Assembly: GCF_902168175.1 (NCBI RefSeq)
Contig: NZ_CABHOU010000092.1
Span: 248,001-312,000, forward strand
DNA: 64,000 nucleotides
Reading direction: 5' to 3'
DNA from: an uncultured Chitinophaga sp.
Lineage (GTDB): Bacteria > Bacteroidota > Bacteroidia > Chitinophagales > Chitinophagaceae
Every line of letters starts with the position of its first letter. The first letter of the stretch is position 1. Made by a program: the position numbers and the translations under genes. Shown piece after piece: positions 43,605-52,402 of the stretch. Below the pieces are notes generated by a model. It was given only the letters and a program-made list of their open reading frames with translations. It was not told the DNA's origin and searched no databases.

Positions 43605-44558
43605 TTAGATGACGGCCTCCACCACCTGCTGGATCACTTTAGGTTTGCCGAGGGTGTAGTAATGCAGCACCGGGGTGCCTGCCGCTTTCAGTTCCTTCGA
43701 TTGTTGGATAAGCCACTCCGTACCCACCAGCTCCACATCCTTATCCGTTTTACATTTCAGTATTTCATTAGACAACTCTGTAGGAATATCTACATGGAAA
43801 ATTCGAGGTAACACCGTCAGTTGCTTTTTAGACGTAATCGGTTTAAGGCCGGGGATGATAGGCACTTTAATACCAGCCTCGCGGCATTTCTTTACGAATT
43901 CAAGGAACTTGTGATTATCGAAGAACATCTGCGTAACAATGTAATCGGCCCCGGCCTCCACCTTTTTCTTCAGGTGCTCGAGGTCGTTTTGCATATTGGG
44001 TGCTTCGAAGTGTTTTTCGGGATACCCTGCCACACCTATGCAGAATTTGGTTTTGAGCCCTTCTACCAGGTCTTCTTCAAGGTAAATGCCATTATTCATA
44101 TTAGATACCTGGTGCAGCAGGTCAATGGCATAACGGTGACCGTTGGGGTGAGGCTCGAAAAACGATTCGTTTTTGGGCGCATCGCCGCGTAGTACCAGCA
44201 CATTGTCGATACCCAGGAAGTTAAGGTCGATCAGGGCGTTTTCTGTTTCTTCCTTGCTAAAGCCACCGCAAATAAGGTGAGGCACCGCATCTACGTTATA
44301 ATGGTTCATGATAGCGGCGCAAATACCTACCGTGCCGGGGCGCTTGCGGATCTCCACCTTTTCGAACGAGCCGTCTGCCCGTTTTTTGAACATATGCTCA
44401 CTACGATGATAAGTTACATTGATAAAAGCAGGCTTAAAGGCCATCAGTGGATCAAGGTGATCATAAATCGACTCAATACTTTTGCCTTTTAACGGGGGAA
44501 GTATCTCAAAAGAGATGAGTGTATCCTTTGCCTGAGCAATATGTTCAGTAACTTTCAT
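43605..44558 (-). CDS. metF: 5,10-methylenetetrahydrofolate reductase
   Basis: A 317-aa FAD-dependent TIM-barrel enzyme making 5-methyl-THF for methionine synthesis. SFEILPPLKGKS holds the conserved Glu, FINVTYHRSE, DNVLVLRGD and TQMFFD are family motifs. The length is standard for bacterial MetF. A TATTTTTG -7 box lies 31 bp upstream. No methionine-riboswitch structure is visible in the 112-bp gap it shares with divergent lptB. Confidence 0.95.
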   Translation of the reverse strand: MKVTEHIAQAKDTLISFEILPPLKGKSIESIYDHLDPLMAFKPAFINVTYHRSEHMFKKRADGSFEKVEIRKRPGTVGICAAIMNHYNVDAVPHLICGGFSKEETENALIDLNFLGIDNVLVLRGDAPKNESFFEPHPNGHRYAIDLLHQVSNMNNGIYLEEDLVEGLKTKFCIGVAGYPEKHFEAPNMQNDLEHLKKKVEAGADYIVTQMFFDNHKFLEFVKKCREAGIKVPIIPGLKPITSKKQLTVLPRIFHVDIPTELSNEILKCKTDKDVELVGTEWLIQQSKELKAAGTPVLHYYTLGKPKVIQQVVEAVI

Positions 44559-44588
44559 ATGTTGTGCGCGGATTATCTAAAACCCGGG

Positions 44589-44596
44589 CAAAAATA
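44589..44596 (-). promoter_or_regulatory. Putative metF promoter -7 element
   Basis: Reverse-strand TATTTTTG in the gap between divergent metF and lptB. Confidence 0.45.
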
Positions 44597-44646
44597 ATAT
44601 ATCGGTACATAATTAGCTAATAAAGGCTTTGAGAGTACTATTTTCT

Positions 44647-44654
44647 TATTTTTG
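44647..44654 (+). promoter_or_regulatory. Putative lptB promoter -7 element
   Basis: TATTTTTG, 16 bp before the ATG. An upstream TTTG at 44628 has only 15-bp spacing. Confidence 0.45.
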
Positions 44655-44670
44655 CGAAGTTTGCATATAT

Positions 44671-45432
44671 ATGTCACTAAGGATACATACCGAACAGCTA
44701 GTAAAACGCTATGGCGCCCGCACCGTGGTTAACCACGTGTCAGTAGAAGTGAGTCAGGGCGAAATAGTAGGATTGCTGGGCCCTAACGGGGCTGGCAAAA
44801 CCACTTCATTTTATATGGTAGTGGGACTTGTTAAGCCTGATGAGGGCGAAGTATTTTTGGAGGATGTAAATATTACGAAGCTGCCGATGTTTAAACGGGC
44901 GCAAATGGGAATTGGCTACCTGCCTCAGGAAGCCTCCATTTTCCGTAAACTGAGCGTGGAAGATAATATCTCCGCAGTACTGGAAATGACCGAGCTTACC
45001 AGGGCGCAGCAAAAAGAGAAACTCGAAAGTCTGCTCGGAGAGTTCCGTTTGCAGCATGTGCGCAAAAGCCCGGGCGACGTACTCAGTGGTGGCGAACGGC
45101 GCAGAACTGAAATAGCCCGTGCCCTGGCGGTAGACCCTAAGTTCATCCTGCTCGATGAACCTTTTGCCGGTATCGACCCCATTGCGGTAGAAGACATTCA
45201 ATCAATTGTAGCCAAGCTTAAGTACAAAAACATAGGTATCCTCATCACGGACCACAACGTGCAGGAAACACTTTCCATCACAGACAGGGCGTATTTGTTG
45301 TTTGAAGGCAAAATCCTGAAGGCTGGCTCGGCTGAGGAACTGGCAGAAGATGAACAGGTTAGAAAAGTGTATCTTGGCCAGAATTTCGTGCTGAGACGCA
45401 AGAATTACCTTGACGAAGCCGCTAAACAATAA
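44671..45432 (+). CDS. lptB: LPS export ABC transporter ATP-binding protein LptB
   Basis: A 253-aa ATPase powering LPS transport from the inner membrane. Walker A GPNGAGKTT, the LptB-type signature LSGGERRRTEIARAL, Walker B FILLDEPFAGIDPIAV and the switch ITDHNVQETLSITD are complete. The ERRR signature and DHNVRETL-type ending separate LptB from LivF/G. ATG 44671 is chosen because TTG 44629 lies upstream of the promoter box. The GH3 gene follows after 28 bp. Confidence 0.94.
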   Translation: MSLRIHTEQLVKRYGARTVVNHVSVEVSQGEIVGLLGPNGAGKTTSFYMVVGLVKPDEGEVFLEDVNITKLPMFKRAQMGIGYLPQEASIFRKLSVEDNISAVLEMTELTRAQQKEKLESLLGEFRLQHVRKSPGDVLSGGERRRTEIARALAVDPKFILLDEPFAGIDPIAVEDIQSIVAKLKYKNIGILITDHNVQETLSITDRAYLLFEGKILKAGSAEELAEDEQVRKVYLGQNFVLRRKNYLDEAAKQ

Positions 45433-45460
45433 CACGCTTTTCACCCTACGATAAACCTTT

Positions 45461-46981
45461 ATGAAGATTTTAAGTCCCGCAATATCACAGTTGGCAAGGT
45501 TGCGCATGGGCCGCATCGAGTATTTTATGCAATACCCGCTACAGGTTCAGCAGCAGGTGTTCCAAAACCTGCTCAGCGCTGCGCAATACACCGAGTTTGG
45601 TAAACAATACGGGTTCTCCAATATTTTTAAGATAGAAGAATTTAAATCCCGCGTGCCCGTACAAAACTACGATTCCATCAAAGGATATATCCACAGGATG
45701 ATGGAGGGAGAGCAAAATGTACTATGGAACACACCTATCAAATGGTTCGCAAAATCCAGCGGCACCACCTCGGATAAAAGCAAATTCATTCCTATTTCAG
45801 TAGAGAGCCTGGACGAGTGCCACTACCGCGCCGGCCGTGATATGTTTTCACTGTATTACAATAACTTCCCCGATTCGGAACTGCTTACCGGTAAAGGTCT
45901 GGCCATTGGTGGCAGCCACCAGGTAAATAAGTTATCGCCCGATGGTGATAGTTATTATGGTGACCTGAGCGCCGTAATGCTGCAGAATATGCCGTTTTAC
46001 GGCAACCTGGTACGTACCCCCGACCTTTCTATCGCCCTTATGGATGAGTGGGAAGAGAAGATAGAACGGATGGCCCAGGCCGTAATTCACGAAAACGTGA
46101 CCTCCATTGTAGGTGTGCCCACCTGGACCATCGTACTGATCAAACGTATATTTGAGCTTACCGGTACCGATAACCTGGCCGACGTTTGGCCTAACCTGGA
46201 ACTGTATGGCCATGGTGGCGTAAGCTTTACGCCCTACCGTGAACAGTTTAAAAAGCTGATCAGGAAGCCTAATATGCATTACCAGGAGTCTTACAATGCC
46301 TCCGAAGGCTTCTTCGCCTCGCAGGATGTAATGGGCGAGGAGGGAATGCTGCTTTTCCTGAACCACGGCATCTTCTACGAGTTCATGCCCATGGAGGAAT
46401 ATGGAAAGGAGCAGCCCCGCACCCTGCAACTCAACGAAGTTGAACTCGGCAAAAACTACGCACTCATCATCAGCACCAACGGTGGCCTTTGGCGTTACAT
46501 CGTTGGCGATACCATACAATTCGTTTCACTGGCGCCTTACCGCGTACGTGTAAGTGGCCGTACCAAATCGTTCATTAACGCATTTGGGGAAGAACTGATC
46601 GTAGATAATTCGGACAAAGCGATTGCTGCCGCCTGTGAGGCAACCGGCGCCGTGGTAAACGATTATACCGCAGCTCCCATCTATTTCAGCGATGAAGGTA
46701 GTGGTGGGCACGAATGGCTCATCGAATTTGACACAGAGCCCGATAGCCGCGAGAAGTTTGTGACCGTGCTGGACGACACGTTGAAGAAAGTTAACTCCGA
46801 CTACGAAGCCAAACGCCATAAAGATATGGCGCTGCGTTTGCCTGTTGTACACGTGATGCCGCCAAACACCTTCTGCGAATGGTTAAAAAGCAAAGGTAAA
46901 CTGGGCGGGCAGCACAAAGTGCCAAGACTCAACAACGAACGTAATCACCTGGAAGAAATACTGGCCTTTATCAAAAAATAA
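45461..46981 (+). CDS. GH3 auxin-responsive promoter family acyl-adenylate/amido synthetase
   Basis: A 506-aa ANL-superfamily-like enzyme. SSGTTSDKSKFIP (about residue 98) is the ATP-binding P-loop of GH3 proteins, and YNASEGFF and GLWRYIVGDT are the second and third GH3 motifs. Plant homologs couple amino acids to acyl acids; bacterial members are widespread in Bacteroidota and their substrates are unknown. It lies 28 bp after lptB, so probably the same transcript. Confidence 0.92.
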   Translation: MKILSPAISQLARLRMGRIEYFMQYPLQVQQQVFQNLLSAAQYTEFGKQYGFSNIFKIEEFKSRVPVQNYDSIKGYIHRMMEGEQNVLWNTPIKWFAKSSGTTSDKSKFIPISVESLDECHYRAGRDMFSLYYNNFPDSELLTGKGLAIGGSHQVNKLSPDGDSYYGDLSAVMLQNMPFYGNLVRTPDLSIALMDEWEEKIERMAQAVIHENVTSIVGVPTWTIVLIKRIFELTGTDNLADVWPNLELYGHGGVSFTPYREQFKKLIRKPNMHYQESYNASEGFFASQDVMGEEGMLLFLNHGIFYEFMPMEEYGKEQPRTLQLNEVELGKNYALIISTNGGLWRYIVGDTIQFVSLAPYRVRVSGRTKSFINAFGEELIVDNSDKAIAAACEATGAVVNDYTAAPIYFSDEGSGGHEWLIEFDTEPDSREKFVTVLDDTLKKVNSDYEAKRHKDMALRLPVVHVMPPNTFCEWLKSKGKLGGQHKVPRLNNERNHLEEILAFIKK

Positions 46982-47033
46982 AACCATTCATCTTTACCTA
47001 TTTTTTTACCAATTGTTAAACTGACAACAAAAA

Positions 47034-47783
47034 ATGAAATTACTTGAAAACAAAGTGGCGATAGTAACAGGTGCGAGCAGGGGAATTGGTGAAGCTATTG
47101 CACTGATGTTCGCAGAACATGGCGCTAATGTGGCTTTTACATATGTAAGTTCCGACGAAAAAGCGAAGGCATTGGAGGAAAAACTGACCGCCAAAGGCGT
47201 TAAGGCTAAAGCTTATAAAAGTAATGCCGGCGTATTTGCAGATTGTGAAGCATTGGTAAACGACGTAGTTAAAGAATTTGGTACCATTGATATTTGTGTG
47301 AATAACGCAGGTATTTCTAAAGATAACCTGCTGCTGCGCCTCAGCGAAGAGCAGTGGGACGATGTGATGGACATTAACCTGAAGAGCGTGTACAACATGA
47401 CCAAACTGGTTATACGCCCAATGATGAAAGCCCGCAGCGGTTCAATCATCAACATGAGCTCTATCATTGGAATGAAAGGTAATGCGGGGCAGAGCAGCTA
47501 TGCAGCCTCTAAAGCAGGTATCATCGGGTTCACCAAATCCATTGCCGCCGAAGTGGGCAGCCGTAACATCCGCGTTAACGCAGTAGCACCGGGTTTTGTG
47601 GAAACAGATATGACCAGCTACCTGAAAGATGGCGATGGCGCTAAGGCATATATCGACAAAATTCCTTTAGGCCGTTTTGGCAAACCGGAAGATATTGCTA
47701 ACACCTGCCTGTACCTGGCTTCTGATATGGGCGCTTACATTTCCGGCCAAACCATCAGCGTTTGCGGTGGCTTAAACATGTAA
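47034..47783 (+). CDS. fabG: 3-oxoacyl-[acyl-carrier-protein] reductase
   Basis: A 249-aa short-chain dehydrogenase of fatty-acid elongation. TGASRGIG (cofactor), NNAG, the catalytic Ser in NMSSIIG and the YAASKAG Tyr-Lys pair are present, as is the FabG ending AYISGQTISVCGG-like segment. SDR specificity can be ambiguous, but motif spacing and length are FabG-like. Expressed after GH3 with a 52-bp gap and closed by a strong terminator. Confidence 0.93.
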   Translation: MKLLENKVAIVTGASRGIGEAIALMFAEHGANVAFTYVSSDEKAKALEEKLTAKGVKAKAYKSNAGVFADCEALVNDVVKEFGTIDICVNNAGISKDNLLLRLSEEQWDDVMDINLKSVYNMTKLVIRPMMKARSGSIINMSSIIGMKGNAGQSSYAASKAGIIGFTKSIAAEVGSRNIRVNAVAPGFVETDMTSYLKDGDGAKAYIDKIPLGRFGKPEDIANTCLYLASDMGAYISGQTISVCGGLNM

Positions 47784-47800
47784 TTTTTATACTGATAATA

Positions 47801-47842
47801 GAGATGGGCTGCTTTGTTCTGCAAGGCAGCCCATCTTTTTTT
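47801..47842 (+). terminator. Hairpin terminator after fabG
   Basis: AGATGGGCTGC pairs with GCAGCCCATCT (11 bp), followed by T7. Confidence 0.92.
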
Positions 47843-47944
47843 GTCAACCTAAATCATTTATTTACAGCAGCTTAGAATAAACAGCGTTTAAAGTTTTCGG
47901 AAAGCCGGGCAATTTCTGTTATTTCGCGTGGCAATTTCAGGCAT

Positions 47945-48997
47945 ATGATTAACGTACAGCAAATACAGGACCTCGAGCGTTTTATTATCCATAAAGTGGG
48001 CAACTCCTCGCAGGATGAACCGCTGTTGCTTTCGCAACAACCTTTCGAACTGCAGGACGAAACGGTCACCAATTTGCTGCTTACCTACTTCATACAGCCA
48101 TTTACCAACAACGGCGAATATTTTCGCTTTACCCACGAAGCGGATATCCAACTGAACGAGATCTACAAATACTGTAGCCTTATCTTCGAGGATAAGGAAA
48201 GCTTCACCGACCAGTCGGTAAACATCGCCAAACACCTGTACAAACACAGCACGCACCCCAAAATCAAAGGCGGGGAGCTGTACATTGTATATTTTTCCAA
48301 ATGCCTGGTAGATGGGGAAGAGGTGGAAGCAGTAGGCATCTTTAAATCAGAAAATAAAGACACTTACCTTAAAGTATTCCTTAACAGTGACAACTACGAA
48401 GTAAACTACGACGACGGTATTAACATCAGCAAGCTGGATAAAGGCTGCCTGGTGTACAACCTCGAAAAAGAAGAAGGGTACAAAGTGAGCGTGATAGATG
48501 CCGTAGGCAAACAAAACGAAGCGGTTTACTGGAAAGATGCGTTTTTACAGGTGGTGCGCCGCGAAGATAATTACCACCAGACCGAAACCATGGTGAACCT
48601 CTGCAAACAGTTCGTTGAGCAACGCCTGCCCGAAGAATATGACATGAACCGCGCCGACCAGATCGACCTGCTGAACCGTACTGCCACTTACTTCAAAGAA
48701 AAGGAAAACTTCCAGATGGAGGAGTTTGCCACCGAAGTGCTCGGCAACCAGGACGCTATTGAATCGTTTAAAGAATACCGCGAACACTACCAGCAGGAAT
48801 ACCGCCTGGACGTGCCCGACGAGTTCGAAATTTCAGGCCCGGCCATGAAAAAGCAGCAGCGTGTATTCAAAAGCATCCTGAAGTTAGACCGCAACTTCCA
48901 TGTATATATACACGGAAACCGCGAACTGATAGAACGCGGTTTCGATGAGGCAAGTAATATGCAGTTTTATAAACTCTTCTTCGAGGAAGAGAAGTAG
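47945..48997 (+). CDS. NA37/NdpA-family nucleoid-associated protein
   Basis: A 350-aa protein of the nucleoid-associated NA37 (PF04245) family: an N-terminal alpha-beta region with FIIHKVGN, the central GGELYIVYFSKC segment, and a C-terminal helical region with QQRVFKSILKLD and HVYIHGN. Relatives associate with the nucleoid but have no defined enzymatic role. Its stop codon abuts the stop of the convergent rhomboid with no base between, so transcription from both sides must overlap or end precisely. Confidence 0.87.
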   Translation: MINVQQIQDLERFIIHKVGNSSQDEPLLLSQQPFELQDETVTNLLLTYFIQPFTNNGEYFRFTHEADIQLNEIYKYCSLIFEDKESFTDQSVNIAKHLYKHSTHPKIKGGELYIVYFSKCLVDGEEVEAVGIFKSENKDTYLKVFLNSDNYEVNYDDGINISKLDKGCLVYNLEKEEGYKVSVIDAVGKQNEAVYWKDAFLQVVRREDNYHQTETMVNLCKQFVEQRLPEEYDMNRADQIDLLNRTATYFKEKENFQMEEFATEVLGNQDAIESFKEYREHYQQEYRLDVPDEFEISGPAMKKQQRVFKSILKLDRNFHVYIHGNRELIERGFDEASNMQFYKLFFEEEK

Positions 48998-50512
48998 TTA
49001 TTTAATGTAAAAACCAAGCAGGGCTATCTTTTTCTTCTCTACCTGCAACTGGTCAAACAGTTCGTCTATACGACTGTTGTAGTGGTAGTCGCCCATTTCT
49101 ACACGGGCATACTGCACTTCATAGTATTCTTTATAAAGGCTGTAATACTCCCGCAACGCTTTGTTCACCTTTTTGGCACCGGGCGAATAAGTGCTTTCGT
49201 TCATTTCTTCCAGCAGGTGCAGGTTTTGGTCCATATAATAAATACCAAAGTTTTTGATCTTATTACTGATAGATGCGTCGGCGTAGAGCGTACGGCCATT
49301 ACCGATAAGCGTGTAATCAGAAACGGTGGAGGCCATTCCTTCATTGCGTTTCAGGCGGTCTACCTGGTCGGCATACTCCTGCGCGTTCCATTTCATACTA
49401 AAGAAAAGGATGATGGCTATTACCGCAACAATGGCCGTGCTGGTAGTAAAGGCCCACTTTTTAAGCCATTCTTTCTTTTCCTGGAAGATGGCGAAATAGT
49501 AGCCCCTGGTAAGCAGGAAACCAAATATCAACCCGCCAAAATGTGCGCCATGATCGATGCGGCTACCCTGTACAAGTGCAATCACATAATTAAAGCAAAT
49601 GGTGATCAGGATGCTGATAAGCAGCGACTGCCGTTCTACAGGTTCAATCAGCTTCTTCAACGACAACATGGCCAGCAGGATGCCGATAAGTCCATAGATA
49701 GCACCGGATGCGCCAACAGATGGGATAAGATCGTTCCACCAAAGGCTGGTGGTTGAGGCGGCGAAACCGCAGATCAGGTAAGCCGCCAGGAACTTCCACG
49801 AGCCAATAATCCTTTCGAGATAAATGCCGCAAACCATCAGTACGTACATGTTAAAAAACAGGTGCAGTACGTCGAGGTGCATAAATACTGATGAAAAGAG
49901 CCTCCATGGCTCGTCGGTAAGTGTGTATAGTTTAAAGTCCGCGCCGAATTGTATCAATATTAACGGGTGTATGGCGAGAAAAGAGTTGCCCGTAAACAAA
50001 GTGGTAAGGCCCAGCAAAAGGTACACGAGTACATTAAGGGTGATGAGGATGGGCGTTACGTAATAACCGGGCACCGGTTTAAATACAGCGAAAAAGCCAT
50101 CCACTATACGCTCACGGCTGCTGGAAATATAAGACTGAGCAGCGTCTTCACGAGTAGCTTCGCGGCGTACAGCAAATTCGGCGTCCAGCTTTTCGGGTGG
50201 TGTATTCTCCGCAATGGAAGCAATAGCCTCTGTAAGTTGCCGCAGGTTTCTCCGGTTCTTGTTAAAGTCGATGATTTGCATGCCCATGCTGGTACTCGCA
50301 AATTCGGCTTCGTAATCGGAAACGTTCACCACCACGCGGTCGTGAAAAGAGAGAAAAGAGAATGGGGTAACGGCGCTCACACTGTCTTCAGTCACTTTGC
50401 TGATGTTCCAGCCAAGCAGTTCCATGGCCATCCAGGATAGAGATCGGTATTGGTCGGGCGTGTATTGGTCCAGGTATACGCTGGTTTGGGCCCTGGGAGG
50501 GAAGCCAATCAT
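48998..50512 (-). CDS. Rhomboid family protease with N-terminal and C-terminal extensions
   Basis: A 504-aa protein, about twice a minimal rhomboid. The first ~140 residues are soluble and of unknown fold. The rhomboid core (about 150-345) has catalytic Ser269 (VGASGAIYG) and His324 (GAHFGG), plus HLDVLHLFFNM in helix 2. A further helix near 355-372 leads to a ~130-residue C-terminal domain with a charged, Tyr-rich helical pattern. Third rhomboid in the window and complete in catalytic residues. Confidence 0.9.
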   Translation of the reverse strand: MIGFPPRAQTSVYLDQYTPDQYRSLSWMAMELLGWNISKVTEDSVSAVTPFSFLSFHDRVVVNVSDYEAEFASTSMGMQIIDFNKNRRNLRQLTEAIASIAENTPPEKLDAEFAVRREATREDAAQSYISSSRERIVDGFFAVFKPVPGYYVTPILITLNVLVYLLLGLTTLFTGNSFLAIHPLILIQFGADFKLYTLTDEPWRLFSSVFMHLDVLHLFFNMYVLMVCGIYLERIIGSWKFLAAYLICGFAASTTSLWWNDLIPSVGASGAIYGLIGILLAMLSLKKLIEPVERQSLLISILITICFNYVIALVQGSRIDHGAHFGGLIFGFLLTRGYYFAIFQEKKEWLKKWAFTTSTAIVAVIAIILFFSMKWNAQEYADQVDRLKRNEGMASTVSDYTLIGNGRTLYADASISNKIKNFGIYYMDQNLHLLEEMNESTYSPGAKKVNKALREYYSLYKEYYEVQYARVEMGDYHYNSRIDELFDQLQVEKKKIALLGFYIK

Positions 50513-50544
50513 AGGAGAATAGGTTCGGGTTTAGGAGATAAGGT

Positions 50545-50576
50545 TAAAAAAAGCAGCGTAGTTGGCTACGCTGCTG
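50545..50576 (-). terminator. Hairpin terminator after ricT
   Basis: AGCAGCGTAG pairs with CTACGCTGCT around TTGG (10-bp stem). On the minus strand T7 follows. Confidence 0.92.
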
Positions 50577-50587
50577 CAAATATATTA

Positions 50588-52255
50588 TTAATTATTGTTA
50601 TCTGGAGGATTTGGTGGACGTTGGCCCTGCGGGGGGCGATTGTCCTGCCTCGGTTTCTGCTGGCCTTCGGGCCTTGGTGGCCTGTTTTCCTGCTTCTGAC
50701 CTTCTGGTCTCGGAGGTCTGTTTTCCTGTCTTGGCTTTTGGCCGCCTTCAGGTCTTGGTCCTCTTTCCGGCCTTGGCCCCTGACCTTCAGGTCTTGGTTT
50801 CTGGCCTTCCTGTTTAGGAGGGCGCTGGCCACCTTCTGGTTTAGGTCCGCGGTTTTCCTGTCTTGGCTTTTGGCCGCCTTCAGGTCTTGGTCCTCTTTCC
50901 GGCCTTGGCCCCTGACCACCTTCAGGCCTCGGTCCCCGTTCATTGCGCTGACCTTCAGGACGCTGACCTTCAGGGCGTGGGCCGCGGCCCTCCTGTTTAG
51001 GTTCTCCTTCTGGCCGTGGCGGACGGTTACCCTGCCTTTGCTTCTGGGCGTTTTCGCCTTTAGGCTTTTGCTGGCCCGGCTGCTGGTTACCACCTCTGTT
51101 ATCTTTAGCCTGCGGTTGCTGGCCTTTTTCTTTATTCTTCTGCTTACGCTTCTGCGAAGCTTTTTCCAGGGAGCGGAGGCTGATCTGACCTACAACGTCC
51201 ACAAAACCAAGATCTGCTTCCTTGTTCGGTTTGCCGGAAACAATTTCCACTGCTTTCAGTTCGTCCGGTTTAACCCCCTGCCTGTTAAGCTGGCGGATCT
51301 CTTTAACGCGGGTGATAGTAAGCGGGTATTGTTTGCTGCTATTGTCGTAGGAATACCACATCAGGTTTTTGAAGATGTCGCGTTTCTGCAGCGAAGCGGT
51401 GCCGCCGGCTGTTTCGATCGTATCAGCATCTTCAGGAAATTCCTTCAGTGCGTCCAGGTAAGTATCCAGTTCGTAGTTCAGGCAGCATTTAAGACGGCCG
51501 CACTGGCCGCTGAGTTTTGCCTGGTTGATTGAGAGGTTCTGGTAGCGGGCGGCGGTAGTATTTACCGATTTGAAATCAGAGAGCCAGGTAGAACAACATA
51601 GTTCGCGTCCGCAGCTACCAATACCACCTACCTTGCCGGCTTCCTGGCGGGCGCCTATCTGGCGCATTTCCACCTTCACCCTAAACTCGGAGGCAAATAT
51701 TTTAATGAGCTCGCGGAAATCCACACGGTCGTCGGCAGTATAAAAGAAAGTTGCCTTTCTGCCGTCGGCCTGAATTTCTACCTCAGTAAGTTTCATTTCA
51801 AGTCCCAGGTTACGGGCCAGCGCGCGTGCTTTTACCAACGCTTCTTTTTCGCGGGCCTTGTTATCCTGCATCCTGTTAACATCGTCGTTAGTGGCGCGGC
51901 GAAGCAGTTTTTTTACTTCCGGCGTATCGTCAACGCGGCGTTTTTTCATCTGGAGTTTTACCAGTTCCCCGGTAACGCTCACCATGCCTACGTCGAAGCC
52001 GCTAACACCTTCCACGGCCACCATATCTCCTTTCTCAAAGAGCTGTTTGGTGACATTGCGGAAAAAATCCTTACGACTGCCGTTATTAAAACTTACTTCT
52101 ATAATGTCAAATGGTGCTAAACTATCACCAAGGGGTATATTCGCCAGCCAGTCAAACACATTGAGGCGATTACATCCGCCACTGTCACATCCTCCGTTAC
52201 TCTTACACCCTGACGGCTTCCCTTCCGCACCTGTACCACATCCGGCACAAGCCAT
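50588..52255 (-). CDS. ricT: RicT/PSP1-domain protein with Cys-rich N-terminus and RPEGQ-repeat tail
   Basis: A 555-aa PSP1 C-terminal-domain protein homologous to RicT (YaaT), an Fe-S-associated factor in RNA processing in Bacillus. A Cys-rich N-terminus (Cys3, 6, 17, 23, 28) precedes the PSP1 domain with its GSCGRELCCSTWL and GQCGRLKCCLNYE motifs (about 215-265). From about residue 375 onward the tail is Pro/Arg/Gly/Glu-rich with many GPRPEGGQ-type units, predicted disordered and nucleic-acid-binding. The gene lies directly after holB, as in Bacillus. It has a well-formed own promoter and terminator. A long antisense frame (50450-51532) is produced by the repeats. Confidence 0.92.
   Translation of the reverse strand: MACAGCGTGAEGKPSGCKSNGGCDSGGCNRLNVFDWLANIPLGDSLAPFDIIEVSFNNGSRKDFFRNVTKQLFEKGDMVAVEGVSGFDVGMVSVTGELVKLQMKKRRVDDTPEVKKLLRRATNDDVNRMQDNKAREKEALVKARALARNLGLEMKLTEVEIQADGRKATFFYTADDRVDFRELIKIFASEFRVKVEMRQIGARQEAGKVGGIGSCGRELCCSTWLSDFKSVNTTAARYQNLSINQAKLSGQCGRLKCCLNYELDTYLDALKEFPEDADTIETAGGTASLQKRDIFKNLMWYSYDNSSKQYPLTITRVKEIRQLNRQGVKPDELKAVEIVSGKPNKEADLGFVDVVGQISLRSLEKASQKRKQKNKEKGQQPQAKDNRGGNQQPGQQKPKGENAQKQRQGNRPPRPEGEPKQEGRGPRPEGQRPEGQRNERGPRPEGGQGPRPERGPRPEGGQKPRQENRGPKPEGGQRPPKQEGQKPRPEGQGPRPERGPRPEGGQKPRQENRPPRPEGQKQENRPPRPEGQQKPRQDNRPPQGQRPPNPPDNNN
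50590..51075 (-). repeat. In-frame RPEGQ repeat tail of ricT
   Basis: About 20 imperfect short units of the type RPEGGQ, KPRQENR and GPRPER, encoded by CCTTCAGG-type strings on the plus strand. Similar phrases such as the CTTCAGGTCTTGGTCC type recur near 50750 and 50880, indicating internal duplication of about 135 bp. Confidence 0.85.
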
Positions 52256-52361
52256 ATTATATCAATTTAAAATTTACAAATAAAACAATTCCAGCCTAAA
52301 GCCAAGTTCTTTTAAAAATACAGATTTAGTTTGAGTAAACAAAAAGAGCAGGCAATAACAA

Positions 52362-52391
52362 CAAAGGTAAGTGTTATGCCTTATATAACAA
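52362..52391 (-). promoter_or_regulatory. ricT promoter with full Bacteroidota consensus
   Basis: Reverse strand: TTG (52391-52389), exactly 19 bp, then TACCTTTG (52369-52362). This matches TTTG-N19-TAnnTTTG. It lies in the 147-bp gap between holB and ricT, so ricT can be expressed apart from holB. Confidence 0.7.
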
Positions 52392-52402
52392 CAACTGCCG
52401 CT

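Noticed and set aside
44559..44670. Methionine-related riboswitch before metF
   Set aside because: The 112-bp gap holds only two -7 boxes and no SAM-riboswitch-like helices.
50450..51532. 360-codon forward frame antisense to ricT
   Set aside because: It is the mirror of the RPEGQ repeat tail, rich in Phe/Leu/Trp/Arg with no family motif, and lies opposite a well-supported gene.
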